NCBI GenBank assembly: GCA_039090855.1
Contig: CM077011.1
Span: 135,410,749 to 135,474,748, forward strand
Source: Macrothele yani
Taxonomy: Eukaryota; Arthropoda; Arachnida; Araneae; Macrothelidae
DNA length: 64,000 nt
Reading direction: 5' to 3'
Position numbers and translations under genes: made by a program. Below are positions 1-10,759 of this stretch, piece after piece. The notes under the pieces were generated by a model. That model worked only from the letters and a program-made list of their open reading frames with translations, was not told the DNA's origin and ran no database searches. Every line of letters begins with the position of its first letter. Position 1 is the stretch's first letter.

Positions 1-284
1 AGTTCCCTCTTTTAGTGACGTCACGCGGAACGCAAAGGCATTCGATTGGCTTCCAACGCTGTCGTGCATGACGTCAAACACGACACCACGTATCAGGCCG
101 TGTAACACGAGAGTGGCGTCACAAATGGAGAGAACTCATCTCTCTAATGTTCATATGGCCTTGTACATTCTACATGACCTTGAACTGAAACATCCGCCGC
201 TACTATCCCAAGTCTTCTGACGTTATAAACAGCTTCACCGTTAATGCATCTTAGCATTTTCTTTTTTCTTTGCAGGTTTAACAA
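1..284. other. No gene seen
   Basis: Single-copy looking sequence at the window edge with no convincing coding frame. Two copies of the palindromic octamer-like motif tgacgtca/tgacgtcaaa are visible near positions 16 and 70, but with no gene beside them I assign no function. Confidence 0.4.
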
Positions 285-555
285 CCACCGTACCACTACT
301 GGTCGGAACTCAGTAGGCTATGAACAGTTTTAACGACCACCGTGATCACTACTGGTTTTATTTCGGAACTCGGCGGGTTCAAAGCATTCGCCCGTCCCTA
401 ATTTAGAACCACTGGTTCTAGGGAAGGGAGAGAACCAGCGCCGTAAAACAAACACATCCATGCCTCACCGGGATAGCTTCTGATCATTCGTCCGGACTCA
501 TCTCAGACGAATGATCAGAAGCTATGGCTTAGACCACTGCGCCACCGGGACGGAG
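285..555 (-). mobile_element. SINE-A copy (minus), rearranged
   Basis: Reads as the reverse complement of the SINE-A family: a 3' part (ggtttaac.accaccgtga, gcccgtccctaatt, gggaagggagagaacc) followed by the start of its tRNA-like head (gcttagaccactgcgccacc). The tRNA-like T-arm with RNA polymerase III box B is missing. In its place is a perfect 20-bp inverted duplication (473-492 and 506-525). The left part also seems to hold a partial duplication of the 3' end. Confidence 0.75.
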
Positions 556-937
556 TGGCCGAAGCGCTAGATATTTTAAATAAGCGAGTCACAGTTTTAG
601 TTTACAAAGACGGTCACAGTTTTGGTGTTGTTCGAAGCTCGTTAATACCCGCAACCCGCTTCCGCTTTTCAAGCTTTACACGATTTGTGTTATTCTGTCC
701 TTTCCTTCTTCGTGCTGCAAGTTTTCCCCTTGCATAGTGCATAAGAATCTAAAAACGAGTGGCGCACCGACATGGGGGTTACAAAGGGTCCAGACTCTCC
801 CTTAAATAAAAATAATGACAATAAGGTTTATGAAGTGTTGGAAGAAATAAAATAAAAAGTGAAAGAGACTCGATTTTTTTTTTTTTGTAAGAAACGCTTA
901 TTTGATTATTACGCTTCTTTATGAACATTAAAATCTC
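556..937. other. No gene seen
   Basis: AT-rich spacer between two SINE-A copies. Short open frames exist but show no recognisable domain or codon pattern. Confidence 0.4.
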
Positions 938-1184
938 AACCTTACACAGGCCGCCCCGGTGGCGGAGTGGTCTAAGCGATGGCCTCTGATCATTTGTCCG
1001 AAAGGGGTCCGGGTTCGAATCCCGGTGAGGCATGGATGTTGTGTTTGTCTTATGGCACTGGCTCTCTCCCTTCCCTGGAACCAGTGAACCTAAATTAGGG
1101 ACGGGCGACTGCTTATAGCCCATTGAGTTGTTCACGGTGGTCGTTAAACCTCCAATCAAAAAAAAAAAAAAAAAAACCTTACAC
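938..1184 (+). mobile_element. SINE-A copy with target-site duplication
   Basis: A tRNA-derived retroposon. The head (from 949) has a box A-like tggcggagtggtctaag and a box B-like ggttcgaatcc, and is followed by a conserved non-tRNA body and a poly-A run ending at 1176. A 10-bp direct repeat, aaccttacac, flanks it at 938-947 and 1175-1184. That is the expected mark of LINE-assisted insertion and shows the copy is complete. tRNA identity cannot be fixed by eye. Confidence 0.9.
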
Positions 1185-1243
1185 GGTTATCCCCATATTA
1201 GTCGCAGCGCTCGGATATACGGAAAAACGTACGGTCGAACGAA

Positions 1244-1545
1244 CATGGCGCACATAAAACCGGCCCCAAATGCGGTTTGTGTTGCAGTTGTAAAGTTATA
1301 TTTCGTAGTTCAAACATGACGCACGTAAAACCGGCCTCAAAAGCCGTTTGGGTTACTTGTAAAGTTAAAGTTAATTGTAAAGTTATATTTCGTAGTTCAG
1401 AAATGGCGCTCATAAATCCGGTCGCAAACACGGTTTGGGTCACATTGTAAAGTTATTTTTCATAGTTCAAACATGGCGCACATGAAACCGGCCCCAAGCG
1501 CGGTTTGGGTTACAGTTGTAAAGTTATATTTCGTAGTTCGTAGCT
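1244..1545. repeat. Tandem repeat, about 70 bp, four copies
   Basis: Four diverged units begin catggcgcac/catgacgcac/aatggcgctc/catggcgcac at 1244, 1315, 1402 and 1472. Each ends with the motif gtaaagttatatttcgtagttc. Spacings are 71, 87 and 70 bp; the second unit carries an extra 16 bp from local duplication of taaagtta. Non-coding; no function visible. Confidence 0.85.
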
Positions 1546-1604
1546 GGCATCTAATCGACGCTGTCGCGCATGGGTTCAGTGATCCTCCAAGCACTGGGAG
1601 ACAG

Positions 1605-1785
1605 TCTGTGCGTGTGAGTCATTGGGACGTGCTACAGAGGTGAAAGCATGTGTCAAGACGACAAATCTGCAGCGAGACATTCTGTCCGCGTAGTTCAGTT
1701 GGGAGAACGACATACTCCGGAGTGAGGGGGACACGCGTTCGATGGCCGTCTCGGAATGACTTGTGTTTCACATCATGCCGTATTC
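1605..1785 (+). mobile_element. SINE-B copy (plus)
   Basis: Contains a tRNA-like head gcgtagttcagttgggag with the segment actccggagtgagggg, followed by a degraded box B (gcgttcgatggc). The same sequence, including about 60 bp upstream of the head, recurs inverted at 3127-3310, on the far side of the transposase remnant at 1763-2790. Confidence 0.75.
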
Positions 1786-2790
1786 AATTCAACAACGCGT
1801 TTTTGTTGTGGAGGATGTTCACACGTGTTCTTTCGTTTTGGTTTGTGAACGATTAAAAGCAAAATATCCTGGTGCCAATGTTCCTGCGAAAACGACGATC
1901 CAGGACTTAGTGAAGAAATCGTGTACAAGTGGTTCTGTAATCGACGCACAGAGAGTGAAACAACGAAATGTACGCTGACCGGAGGTTGTCACCGACTTAG
2001 CGAATCGCATCGAAAGAAGCCCCAACATGTCAACGCGCTGTTAATCCCAGCAGACAGACATTACACGTAGGTCAATTCAGCGCATATTCATAATTTAAAA
2101 ATTAAGCCTTATCATGGGAGTGTTTTGCAGGAATTCGGAGCACTTGATAAGGGTAAGCGTGCCCGTTACTGTCATTTGCTCTTAGAGATGCATGATTTCT
2201 GAAGGACTGCTCGACTCATTTGTCTTTTTTTAACAGATGAAGCTTGGTTCCATTTTCAGCGTATGCCAATTCGTAAAGCACGCGACACTGGGTGCTGAAA
2301 ATTCACACGTGCTTCAACAGAAACCACTCCATGATTTTAAAGTCGGTATCTGGTGTGGAGTGTCAGGCGAACCCATTATCGTACCCATTTTGTTTTCGAG
2401 AAGAATGTAAATACAGACGTTTATCTACGGATCTACGAAGAGTTTGTAAGCCAGTTGACTCCACGTGAACTCATTTATGCCCCCTTCCAACAAGATGGAG
2501 CAACTTTTGCCGTACCTCTGATCGTTCACTCGCTCGAATCCACAATGAATTTACTCAGGAAAGACAATCAGTAAGGGCCTGTAGCCACTCCGCATCCCCG
2601 ACTTATAACCTTGCTACTTTTATATCTCAGGAGCTCGCCAAAAGGGAAAATATATCGCAACAACCCTCGAACGTTGGAAGTGTTTAAAATCAATATATAA
2701 TGCAAGAGATCGCTCTCATATCAGTCGCCGAATTGCGGGACGTTTTCCTGAACATGTTTCGACCAGTTTAAAAATGCATCGAGATAAGTG
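1763..2790 (+). pseudogene. Tc1/mariner-superfamily transposase remnant (HTH/DUF4817 type)
   Basis: Broken frames spell a transposase in order. The N-terminal helix-turn-helix (YSIQQRVFVVEDVH, then NVPAKTTIQDLVKK) lies at about 1778-1920. SPNMSTR and an LTDEAWFHF catalytic-core segment lie near 2030-2260. NVNTDVYLRIYEEFV and FQQDGAT, with the second catalytic Asp, lie near 2405-2510. A tail like GKIYRNNPRTLE lies near 2650. Many stops and frameshifts make it inactive. It belongs to the broad IS630/Tc1/mariner group. The final catalytic acid region is not clearly readable. Confidence 0.7.
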
Positions 2791-3126
2791 GCGACCACTT
2801 CCAACCCAACTGTCTTTTGCATTTGGAGTCAGTTTTATGTGCACCATCCTGTATTTAACATGGGTGAGGGTTATGCTAGTTCTGCAAAGGATATAGTAAA
2901 TTTTAAAGTCTTCATTTCAAATTGCTCCCGAGATATTGATTGAAAACATAGAACAGACAAACAAAATGAAAACATGGTGCGACAGTTACGTCCGGTCCTT
3001 TAAAGCCATCCGGAAATATTCAAACTGACCTCAAACGGATCTTGCCAACAGCCAAGATATTTATGAAAAACAGGCGGACGTACAGACAAACTAGCAGACG
3101 GACAACAAAGTGCTAACGTGGTTCCT

Positions 3127-3310
3127 GATGTAAAAGTTTGTGAAAACACAAGTCAAGTTTGTCCGCGACGGGCATCGAAACCGTATTCCCTCACTCCGGA
3201 GTAAGTCGCTCTCCCAACTGAGCTACGCGGACAGAATGTCTCGCTGGAGATTTGTCGCCTTGGCACATGCTTTCAGCTCTGTAGCACGTCACAAGTTGCT
3301 TATTGTCCTT
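3127..3310 (-). mobile_element. SINE-B copy (minus)
   Basis: Reverse complement of the tRNA-like SINE-B head (ctccggagtaagtcgctctc then ccaactgagctacgcgg) plus its flank caaatct..agcgagacat. It pairs as an inverted repeat with 1605-1785. Confidence 0.8.
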
Positions 3311-3714
3311 AAAAGTCATCCTGGAATTTCAAATCTCCAACTCCAATGGTCTCAAACGCATGCTGTGTCTCAAGCTCCAGCTGTAATCCTTGATCAACTA
3401 GGCTCTAGAAAGCATAAAGTATCCAGACCCTAATCATTTTGGCAGTCAGTATCTATATTTTATGAGAATGATGAATCGATATGTGCGTGCATAATAATGG
3501 AAGCACCGACTGCGACTGGAATGCACGAAATGCTCCGTATGCAAATCCCTGAGATGGCGTCACTCGCGAGGTGAGGTACATAAAAGGGTGCATTACGATG
3601 TCGGCTATCACGCAAGAGTGCCACAGTAGCTGGTGAAACAGGCTTTGTGGAGTACAATGTCAGATTTGAGTGACCTCGAAAAGGCATGATCACTGGGCGC
3701 GTGTTAAAGGAGCT

Positions 3715-3890
3715 TATGACGAAGTAAATTTCTCCATCATCTTTATCCACGCCGGGCATCGAAGTCGGGTCCCCTCACTCCGGAGTAAGTCGCTCTCTCA
3801 ACTGAGCTACGCGCACGGATGCTCTCGCTCTATCTGCCTTTATCTCACGTGCGTCCTGCGGTGCAGGCACGTCACATCGCCCCCCCGAAA
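3715..3890 (-). mobile_element. SINE-B copy (minus)
   Basis: Begins gacgaagtaaatttctccat. The antisense tRNA-like head is gggcatcgaagtcgggtccc ... ctcaactgagctacgcgcac, and the other end is catctgcc/gtgcaggcacgtcac-like. Lies inside the Tc1 transposase remnant 3659-4790. Confidence 0.8.
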
Positions 3891-4131
3891 GAGGGCCGGG
3901 GCATAGTCCACGGGTCAGCCGGGACCATGTGTCACTCTAGGCAGTCATCCCATGAAGAACGCGCGTTTGAGAATCCCAGTCAATTTGGTGTGTGGAACGT
4001 CACATCGCACACATTTATTTTTTCGAAGCACTGAAGAAGGGGTTCTCAGTTTTCCTATCTCACGGTGTAGAAAGAACATCAAACCATTGCGAGAAATTTA
4101 ACAGCCGGGTCATCCGGGAAGTTCAGGCATC

Positions 4132-4303
4132 AATATGACGAAGTAAATTTCTCCATCCTTTTTGTCCACGCCGGGATTCGAATCCGGGTCCCTCCTCACT
4201 CCGGAGTAAGTCGCTCTCCCAACTAAGCTAGCGGGCGTATGCTCTCGCTGCCATCTGCCTTTATCTCATGTGCGTCCTTCGGTACAGGCACGTCACAAGA
4301 ACT
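4132..4303 (-). mobile_element. SINE-B copy (minus), well preserved
   Basis: Same start (gacgaagtaaatttctccat) and orientation as the copy at 3715-3890. The box B complement ggattcgaatcc is intact (gggattcgaatccgggtccc). Ends in tgcgtccttcggtacaggca. The Tc1 frame resumes directly after it. Confidence 0.85.
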
Positions 4304-4886
4304 AAAACAGTAACTAGAGCAGCAGAAATAGTAGATGTAATATAAGGAACAGTATCGACCACCTCGATTGTTTCCGACTGTGAGGCATTCAGGTGGATCC
4401 GTGACGCTCTGGAATACCATTTCGTAGCATTCCTTAGGACCATTGGTTATTCTGCAGTGTCATGCCACATCTGCAAAGTACGAATCCATTCCTGGTGACC
4501 ACCTGCACCCAATGTTGCAGGAATTGTTCATAATGACATTTTCTGGTTTCAAGCATCAGACAATGTACCCGTGCATTGTGGGAAACGTGTTAAGTTGTGA
4601 TTTTCAGCACGAGGAGGAGGTACAGCAGCTTCCATGACCGCATCAATCTCCAGACCACAATATTATTGAACATTGGTGGGAATATCTGGTGCGAAAGGTC
4701 AGATCACGCTTTCCACCCTCAACAACACAAGCACACTTCTTGGAGCCGATGCCACAAACTGTAGAGACACCTCAAGGAGTCGATGCCACGCAGGGTGATG
4801 TCCATTCTCCCGGCGAAAGGAATGACCAGGAAGTACTAGGTAGGTAATGGTAAATCACTGAGCACTCAGTGTATTTCATGTAAACA

Positions 4887-5010
4887 CACCGGACAAAAAA
4901 TTATGGAATGTAAACTGTATTCCTTAATATGAAGTTATATCACCACCTTCTTTAATTACAGCTTTAATTTTGCTTGTTCCTTTACACTTTCACTTGCTCC
5001 AGGAATGTTA
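4887..5010 (-). mobile_element. Terminal fragment of a Tc1-like element
   Basis: Starts with an end-like motif accggacaaaaaattatgga. On the minus strand it then reads like the last codons of a Tc1 transposase (KAVIKEGG followed by the stop region). Only the end of the element remains. Confidence 0.5.
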
Positions 5011-5887
5011 AATCGTTAAATACCTGAATGAGAGCAAGCAATAGGTGAAAAATCACAATTGTTTCAGTTCAATTGATTGCGCGTTTCCCGAAGAAATGAA
5101 CTTTAGACTTTTTTGAAATCGACACAGACTACGTCTGAATGAAATCTTTCAAAATAAAGCCCAAGTTCTTATATTCGGAGTTGATGAATTTAATAAAAAA
5201 TTTTTTAGTGGTCTCCACCTGACATGTTCTCTCACACATTAAAGTAAACACACGCCTGATTTCAGCTGAAACATAATGAAAACACGGTTTACTCATAAAA
5301 TCTCTAAACATAAAACACAGTAACTGGAATTTTACCCCCTCCCCCTTTTTTTTTGTTTTACTGTGCCCAACGGCGAGAAAAAGAATCATTTTCGACTTCT
5401 TTTCATTGGTGATGAAATAACGAAACTCTACGCCCATTGGAAATTAACGTAAAAAGGGGGGGGAAGAAAGCAGTTCCGATATCAGTTACTTTACGTGCAT
5501 GAATGAAAACTGCAATGAAGGGCAGTAGACACATGGGCGTACTCAGTGTGTGTTACAATCACCCACGTACAAAAATGAGATGAAGAGAAGCAGTTTTTCT
5601 TTTTAAAAACAAATTTCGCCCTAATCCCGTTTGAAGAACTGAAAACTTCCTTTAAATGAGTACGTAATGTGAAACCAAGTAATATTTGACGATTACCAAA
5701 TTTAAACAGCTTGGAATTTTTGCGATATTATTAATCTTTTACTGTGAAAATTTTATATCACCAAAATTCCCAAAAGCTAACAGAAAGAAATTTTCTGTTT
5801 TTATGATAGTTCAGAATAGACCACTATCATTTTTACGAATTTTGTTTACGACCCAATCAGGATATGTACGCACGTCAAATTTTTATT
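5011..5887. other. No gene seen
   Basis: AT-rich sequence. A 102-codon frame on the minus strand (5129-5437) and an 89-codon frame on the plus strand (5686-5955) show no family signature and look like chance frames. Confidence 0.4.
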
Positions 5888-6010
5888 CACAGTTTCTCGA
5901 TGAATTTTTCCGTGACTCACTTATAAACGTGGAAAGAGCGATGACTTCTGTTTGATGTTCCTGGTCCACGTCAAATGTCTGTATTAATTCTGTATTAATT
6001 CTCTCACCTA
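5888..6010 (+). mobile_element. SINE-C tail fragment
   Basis: Shares the SINE-C body tttttccgtgactcacttat ... gtggaaagagcgatgacttc ... ccacgtcaaatgtctgtatt with the copies at 36190-36275. The tRNA-like head is missing. The last 12 bases (ctgtattaatt) are duplicated. Confidence 0.7.
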
Positions 6011-6150
6011 CTCTGATTTCAGTACCAAGCTCTGCCTTACCCTGTTTCGAGACGCTACAGACGCTGGGCAATATGGCAATAACAAAGAACTAACAAAGAA
6101 TACCCCCATGCATTTTTTCCCCGCTGTCCTTATCCTCCATTTATCTTTTG

Positions 6151-6151
<1 letters not shown>

Positions 6152-6233
<82 letters not shown>
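6152..6233. repeat. (CT)n microsatellite
   Basis: About 80 bp of pure CT dinucleotide repeat after gcgcg. Length is likely to vary between individuals and may be misassembled. Confidence 0.97.
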
Positions 6234-6237
<4 letters not shown>

Positions 6238-6303
6238 ATTCCCTTTTCTTTCTTTTTTTCTGCTGAAGCAAAATCAATGTAATACGTATTCTAATGGTGA
6301 ACA

Positions 6304-7458
6304 TACGCTGAAGAGCACTTGATTAGAGATACCTGTCTAGTAACGTGTAGCACCACCTTTCGCCCTGATGACGGCGGCGATTCTTCTCGGCATGGACTCG
6401 ACAAGACACCGGAAGCGTTGTTGATGTAGGGGGTCAGAGCCTCGAACAACTCTCTCGATGGCATCCCAGATGTGCTCGATGGGATTGAGGTCAAGTGACC
6501 TAGCTGGCCAAGGAAGCGAGGTCACGTCAGCCAACCATTCGGATACAATTCAGGAGCGATGGCGCGGGGCATTGTCTTGTTGCAGGATGAGATCCCTAGT
6601 GGGATGTTGAAGACGAACAAACGGGAGCAAATAGTATTCCATGATATCCCGGTAACGTTGACCTGTGAGGGACGATGTCACACGTACCAGGGGTCCCATT
6701 TCAGTCCACGTAAACAGTCCCCAGACGAGAATGCCACCCCCACCAGCTTGAAGAGTACCCTGCTGGCAAGAAGGATCCATCGCTTCATGTGGTTTGCACC
6801 ACACTCGTATGCTGCCATCCGCATGTACCAACGTGAATCTCGACTCATCAGTCCAGGCAACATTTTCCCACATGTCTGGGGTCCAGTGGCGATGTTCCCG
6901 CGCCCATGCTAATCTTCACACCCTGTGATGTGCGATCAGCCGCGGTACCCTCGTGGGACGATGGCTTCTGTACCATATAGCGAGGAGATGGTTCTGGATG
7001 GTGTGGCAGCTTACACGTTTTTGTGCACCAGCGTTAAATTGCCGAGTGATTTCTTGCACTGTGGCCCGTCTATCCACTGTTACAATGCGAGCTAGCCGAC
7101 GATGACCCGCTCATCCACACGCTGTTGTCCACGGCAGTTGTCCTTTGCAGGGATGGTTTTACCGGATTCGATGTACTCACGGTGCACCCGTGACACAGTG
7201 GCTCGTGAAAATCCCAGTGCCTGCATGATTTTCGAGATGGAGTGACCCATTCGTCGGGCCCGACGATTTGGCTACGATCAAATGCGCTTAAATCCTTCGT
7301 CTTACCCACACTGCGTCCGACTCTTACTGATTCCTGTCGCATCACTCCTTATATTATCGGATCGCTGCATACGTCATGTCGTTTCCGTTTACAGGGCCGC
7401 ACACAGTGCCACATTTGCATAACGCTAGCTGTCTCTAATTTAATTGCTCTTCAGTGTA
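6304..7458 (-). mobile_element. Tc1-like transposon with both TIRs, broken transposase
   Basis: Terminal inverted repeats tacgctgaagagcac at 6304 and its complement gctcttcagtgta ending 7458, both with TA at the edge, enclose about 1155 bp. The minus-strand transposase is split over three frames. The N-terminus (7345-7070) contains SVGKTKDLSAFDRSQIVG. The core (6873-6550) has WTDESRF with the first Asp and LQQDNAPRH with the second. The C-terminus (6534-6337) has WPARSLDLNPIEHIWD with the catalytic Glu and RIAAVIRAKGG. Motifs fit a DD34E Tc1 enzyme. Frameshifts make it inactive. Confidence 0.9.
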
Positions 7459-7645
7459 TATCAAATACGTATAGATAATGTAAATGGACGACGTCATCGC
7501 TCTGTCCACGTTATTTTTTAAACAACGCAAAGCAAATGAAAAATTGTGTTCCGACACCGCTGGGATCGAAACCCAGATCTCTCGATAACTAGTCGAGTGC
7601 GTTCGCATTTACGCTACAGTGCCAACAATTCCCAGCGGCATGCGT
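7450..7645 (-). mobile_element. SINE-D copy (minus)
   Basis: Antisense tRNA-like head with the box B complement gggatcgaaaccc and the block tctcgataactagtcgagtg ... tttacgctacagtgcca. Its tail is tacgtatagataatgtaaat. It abuts the right end of the Tc1 element at 7458. A second short piece of the tail (caaatacgtggagataatg) lies at about 7790-7820. Confidence 0.75.
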
Positions 7646-7850
7646 GGTTTATGAGTCAGTATCTGACTACACATATCTGTATTGATGGTCTCAGCAACTG
7701 AGATTTCGTCTTCTGGTGGCATTTCACACAACAGCTATTTAACTGTAGCTGATAAATCCAAAGGGCGATAGAAATGGTGAATGTATGTCAAATACGTGGA
7801 GATAATGTAAATGGACGAAGACAAATTGGGTTGCCAACCCCTGCTTTTAT

Positions 7851-8011
7851 TATAAACCAATCAGTTTTTTAAATCAGTTTTTCAATAAAACTGATTTAAA
7901 AAAAACTGATTGGTTTATAAAAGTTCATTAGACCGTGAAAAAGCTTCTAAAACTGATTGGTTTATAAAATTAAAAGTTTTAGAAACTTTTTCACGGTCTA
8001 ATGAACTTTTA
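7851..8011. repeat. Two adjacent large hairpins
   Basis: Hairpin 1: 7851-7880 pairs with 7888-7919 (a 2-nt bulge in the A run, 7-nt loop). Hairpin 2: 7918-7954 pairs with 7975-8011, 36 of 37 positions complementary, 20-nt loop. The loop of the second repeats gattggtttataaa from the first. Possibly a foldback MITE; no coding capacity. Confidence 0.85.
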
Positions 8012-8688
8012 TGTGAAAAAGTTCATTAGACCAATCGTAACATTGAACGAATCGACATCAAATTAAAAGTACCATTGGATGAATCTTACCTTTGGCCCAA
8101 TTGTCCACTGAAAGATTTATCAACTTTGGACGAACTGTTATTGGGTCAATCGCCCTTAGACAAGTCGGCGTTGGACGAAACGTACTAATAATTTTTTTGT
8201 GAAGATAAGTGACCGTTTTAACGAATTTTGATCGTGCCTAACCTTCCTAAACGCATACATACTGTTTCGCTCCCCTTCCAAGGAAATTGCTCGCCAGTGA
8301 ACAATAACAACAAAGGCAGAGAAAATGTTGGCCATGATTACAGCTGCCCGATATAAAAAGGAATATCCACAATACTACTTTTATTAGCAGACATGTCACT
8401 TTAAATAAAATCCCCAACAGGAGTTATTTCTTTCTACATACAGAACACCTGGTAGATATATTGATAGTCTTGATCATGAGATCAGCCGCGAGTTTCAAAA
8501 GGAAATTTTTACACAAGGCCTTCAGGAGCGTATAGAATCTGCAAAACGCAAATATCACGGTTGCCTCAGTTAGCGAGAAAATTGTGTGTAAAATCAGAAA
8601 GTATGTATGACTACAGATACCAGATGTTATTAAAAAGTCATTCAGACCTTTGAAGCTCAAATATCGTAGGAACTAAAAGACTACGTTA
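8012..8688. other. No gene seen
   Basis: Sequence with no clear coding frame. A short stretch (8040-8190) repeats variations of ttggacgaa/attgggtcaa, perhaps a decayed short repeat. Confidence 0.35.
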
Positions 8689-8716
8689 TACATTGGTCAC
8701 AAAAAGTTAGGGATAT
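8689..8716 (+). repeat. Terminal inverted repeat, left
   Basis: Begins tacattggtcac and continues with aaaaagttagggatat. It matches the reverse complement of 15296-15323 at 27 of 28 positions. It may be the 5' terminus of the Tc1 remnant that starts just inside, or the left end of a larger block (see findings). Confidence 0.8.
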
Positions 8717-8939
8717 TTCGGTTTCGGAGAGAAAACGTGGTGTTGTGCAAGTTTAGCGACTGCTGGAGATCTGTTATCAGCGTGGGTAGCTACGCCATAT
8801 GTAAATTAGTATAATGAAAACACAGCAAGTGGCATGACAGCTCCAATAAAAGTACCATGAGAGAATTGGAAAAAGGGTCGTTTCACCGTTTGATCTGAAA
8901 CTTTGCTGAACGCATTGCCTTCGGTGTGGGATTAACCTG

Positions 8940-10060
8940 AAAGCATGTCCAGACACGTTTAAGCATTGACAACAGAATTAGGGATGTTAGCATGTTACGC
9001 GCAGGTGTACAGTAGATAGATGTAACCGCTGCTTTAGGAGTTTCGCAAAGTGTAGTAAGTCGGATAAACACAAGATTTATACGGCAAGGAAATGTTGCGG
9101 ACTCAGAACTCAGAACTAGTCGCTAGAGGATAACCACCAGAAGGCAAGACCGCTATCTGACAGTAAGTGCTCGGGAAAGGTCTTCTGTTACCAGCAGTAA
9201 ACACCGGGAATCACTTCAAGTTGCTTCTGGTGTTACAGTATGCACGCAAAAGGTACGAAACCGTTTTCACGACTATGGCTCAGAGCAAGGAAGCCGCTGA
9301 GATATATAGCATTGACATCAGCTCACGGTCGTCAAATATGTACCCGGGTCCAACAGTAAGTGTCACGGAATACTGAGTGGCACCATGTACTTTTCACAGG
9401 CGAATCGTGTTTCGCTCCTTATCCTGATACTCGACGAGGACACGTGTGGAGAAGATCCGGCACACGAATGCAACCACACTATATGTAGTCCATCCACCCT
9501 TACCAGCGGTAGTCAGTTCTGGTCTGGGCAGCAGTGTGTTTTAATGGCCTTACTTCCTGAAATGTTTGTCGAGGCAACGTGAATGCCTCAATGCACCGAA
9601 ACGAGATCGTGCCCATTATGACTCTGTTACATGCTGCTATTGAACATGCATTCCATTTTCTCGATGACAATGTAAGCAGTCACCGTGCTTGCAGCGTGCT
9701 TCAGGAAATGGAAAAACATGGGATTGAATCGTTACAGCTGCCTCCGAGGTCTCCTGACCTTAATCGTATTGAGAATATTTGTAACGCTATACAACGACGT
9801 CTGGATAACCACGTTCCATACGGTACACCGGCAGACCTTCATAATGTATTGCATGTAATATGGGACGAGCTGCACAAACACTCATCAATAATGTCATTGA
9901 AAGTATGACTCTTAGGTGTCAAGACGTTCTTCGACACAGAGGTTGGTGTTACTTACCGGGTACTGAAAGCCAAAGGTACGGATATTCTCCGAATTTTCCA
10001 TTTTGTTTCTATTGCAGTGCTAGTTTGTTGTGTGCAGAAATTACACAATAAATTGTTTTC
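8940..10060 (+). pseudogene. Tc1-like transposase remnant
   Basis: Fragments in three frames. An HTH segment like DVTAALGVSQSVVSRI lies near 9018-9065. A YVVHPPLPAV..GLG stretch, equivalent to the core beta-strand region, lies near 9480-9530. The best part is 9579-9908, with FLDDNVSSHRACS (second catalytic Asp) and LPPRSPDLNRIENICNAIQRR with the Glu. Mutated and frameshifted. Its 5' TIR is probably 8689-8716; no matching 3' TIR is found directly downstream. Confidence 0.75.
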
Positions 10061-10759
10061 CTGAAAGCATACTTTATCGTTTGTGTTACGTAGCCTCTTT
10101 GATGTTGTTTCAATGCACGTTTCTTGAATCAGATACGTACGTCCTTCATTTCATGCAATGAGGATGTAGCAAGCACGTGACTTTCAGCATACTAACGAGC
10201 CTTAATAGCGTAAGTGAAGGACAACCAGACCCCGTTGAAATGATAGCGTCTTACTTTGAAAGTTTAACTTCTGAATACTTCGAAGGTGACGCGAAAAGTT
10301 GTCCGAAAGTGCAAATAGTAAATATTTTCTATTACTTCGTCTTTGGTCGAAGCGCTTTTGCCGCAGAACAATTCGAGGCATGTAACAGTTTCGAAGCATA
10401 TAACAATTTCTCATCATGGATATTCTTTTACATGGTAATTTAGTGAGATCCCTAATTAGTGATTAATTAGTAACTCTTCAATAAAAAGTATAAAAAAATA
10501 CATAAAAATAACACACACACATAATAATTTTGCTGGGATTTGCGTCCTAATTTATTTATCCGCAAATACATTTAGCAGCATAAACCCTGTCTGCAAACAG
10601 ACCTAGACATCAAAAAGAAATTTAGATGGACAATGATCTTAACCATTATTTGCATTTTTTCGCAAAAGAGTGCTTCATACATAATACATATCACTAAGCT
10701 GTTCTCTGAGATACAGAGGTTAGCTCCAAAAAGAAATACAAACTTCCAGATATTTTTAC
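10061..10759. other. No gene seen
   Basis: AT-rich sequence between a Tc1 remnant and a LINE. The motif gaggatgtagca..cacgtgac at 10159-10180 matches, in inverted orientation, the subterminal sequence of the THAP-type end at 15270-15296. Confidence 0.4.

Larger units (their letters stand above)
3659..4790 (+). pseudogene. Tc1-like transposase remnant with two SINE-B insertions
   Basis: The start reads MSDLSDLEKA, the usual opening of Tc1 transposases. The following HTH segment (TRTKTVTRAAEIV..GTVST) appears only after about 590 bp holding two SINE-B copies, near 4300. The C-terminal part reads ASDNVPVHCGK (normally DNAP.H), then HEEEVQQLP, SPDHNIIEHWWEYL and VRSRFPPS at about 4555-4725, which covers the DD34E end. 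The middle is deleted and stops are frequent. Confidence 0.75.

Noticed and set aside
949..1035. Possible functional tRNA gene
   Set aside because: Box A/B are present, but the head is joined to the SINE body and recurs at many sites with the same body, so it is a retroposon.
779..1159. 126-codon minus-strand frame ending in IGGLTTTVNNSMGYKQSP
   Set aside because: This peptide is the antisense translation of SINE-A and recurs wherever the SINE does (14417, 61251, 62915). It is not a gene.
5129..5437. 102-codon minus-strand frame rich in Lys and Phe
   Set aside because: Composition simply reflects AT-rich DNA; no motif, no splice or start context.
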